Assembly (NCBI RefSeq): GCF_016587375.1
Contig: NZ_BNJG01000002.1
Coordinates: 2,108,001 to 2,172,000 of the forward strand
Direction: 5' to 3'
Length of the DNA stretch: 64,000 nt
Origin: Ktedonobacter robiniae
GTDB taxonomy: Bacteria > Chloroflexota > Ktedonobacteria > Ktedonobacterales > Ktedonobacteraceae
The notes beneath the pieces are model-generated. The model made no database searches. It was given only the letters and a program-made list of their open reading frames with translations, and was not told where the DNA came from. The translations under genes were made by a program, and so were the position numbers. Positions 63,553 through 64,000 of this stretch are shown here, piece after piece. Numbering within the stretch: position 1 is the first letter of the stretch; the number at the start of each line of letters is the position of its first letter.

Positions 63553-64000
63553 GCTTTTTTTTCGCTTTCCAGTAGGTATGTTGAGTTTTCCAAATAACCA
63601 GATAACTTCTGAAGAAACCCCAACTACTCTCCTCTTCCTCCTCCTCGGAGCAGAAATGGAAAGAAAGCATCTCTGGATGGAGATGTTTGCTAAAGACGAA
63701 ATTTCTTATAGACAATATTGTGTGGACCATATTTATTGAAAACAGTCTAACAGAGAAGAAAGGGCAAAACTTCTCGGATCTTGCGCACCGGAGACGCGTG
63801 ACGCACGGGATGGACACCTTCCTTGACCTGATCAGACACTTGCCTTTCTTTCGAGCTCATGCGAACCGCTCTTTCTCTCCCTCTCATTTACAAGCCATCG
63901 ATGGAAGAAGCCTGATGCGGAGCGGTTTTCCAGAAAACGTATGTACTAGAGAGTCGGTCGAGAAATGGGAATGATGAAATTGACAGAAAAAGCTCGGGCT
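63553..64000. other. Intergenic end of window with dispersed repeat
   Basis: Contains the 212-bp repeat copy 2. I see no supported gene here. Confidence 0.45.
63735..63946 (+). repeat. 212-bp dispersed repeat, copy 2
   Basis: Partner of 8664-8875 in the opposite orientation, 212 bases in both copies. It starts ATTGAAAACAGTCTAACAG and ends ACGTATGTAC. The sequence diverges sharply beyond both ends. Confidence 0.85.

Overview
The window reads like a stretch of a large, mobile-element-rich bacterial chromosome, most plausibly a Chloroflexota of the Ktedonobacteria type. That placement is an inference from the gene mix: several TnpB lineages, IS110, IS1182 and Tn554-like integrase sets, NACHT-membrane proteins, DinB and FAD-monooxygenase paralogues, and HAMP or TPR hypotheticals. 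No rRNA, tRNA or CRISPR array was recognised. Ordinary metabolic genes form short islands separated by transposons in every state from intact to heavily decayed.

Layout. 0.7-3.7 kb: a tandem-GNAT acetyltransferase and a pnuC-nadR nicotinamide riboside salvage operon. 3.9-4.8 kb: transposase relics and short CCGCCA repeats. 4.8-7.8 kb: a MarR/GbsR regulator with an alpha/beta hydrolase behind a palindromic operator, a PH-domain protein and a membrane protein. 7.9-11.5 kb: a decayed FAD oxidoreductase, a DinB gene bracketed by inverted repeats, a VOC protein and a GC-rich SMP-30/gluconolactonase gene. 11.7-15.4 kb: an IS110 element, then a TnpB element with an internal stop and a divergent ribbon-helix-helix gene. 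15.7-18.2 kb: an HxlR regulator opposite two NAD(P)H oxidoreductases. 19.1-24.3 kb: an MFS exporter, a complete IS3 element and an IS607-type tnpA-tnpB pair, enclosed by inverted copies of a ~110-bp repeat. 25.2-26.2 kb: a metallophosphoesterase.

26.3-39.5 kb contains two Tn554-like tyrosine-recombinase gene sets, both damaged. The second is split by an IS110 element. Between them lie a GNAT gene flanked by two miniature inverted-repeat elements, a second DinB gene, an IS630 relic and an intact FAD monooxygenase. 39.5-45.2 kb is a NACHT-type STAND NTPase gene broken by a 3.7-kb IS1182-family element. That element carries a MarR repressor and an FAD monooxygenase as passengers, has a TCTAG target duplication, and the NACHT reading frame closes exactly when it is removed.

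45.2-49.3 kb: a decayed acyl-reductase-like gene, a Na/Pi cotransporter-like protein and a PAS histidine kinase. 49.5-54.7 kb is a nest: an hsdR relic holds a TnpB element, whose 3' RNA region holds a group II intron, whose reverse-transcriptase gene holds an IS110 element. 54.9-63.6 kb: a HAMP membrane protein, a hypothetical, a ThDP-dependent acetolactate-synthase-like enzyme followed by a ketosynthase-III-like protein lacking the usual cysteine, a YceI protein, an alpha/beta hydrolase and a TPR protein. The last four enzyme or binding genes share one strand and may form a small pathway.

The most notable observations are the passenger-carrying IS1182 element in the NACHT gene, the four-level nesting, single in-frame stop codons in four unrelated transposition genes, miniature inverted repeats bracketing single genes, and the atypical ThDP enzyme/ketosynthase pair.
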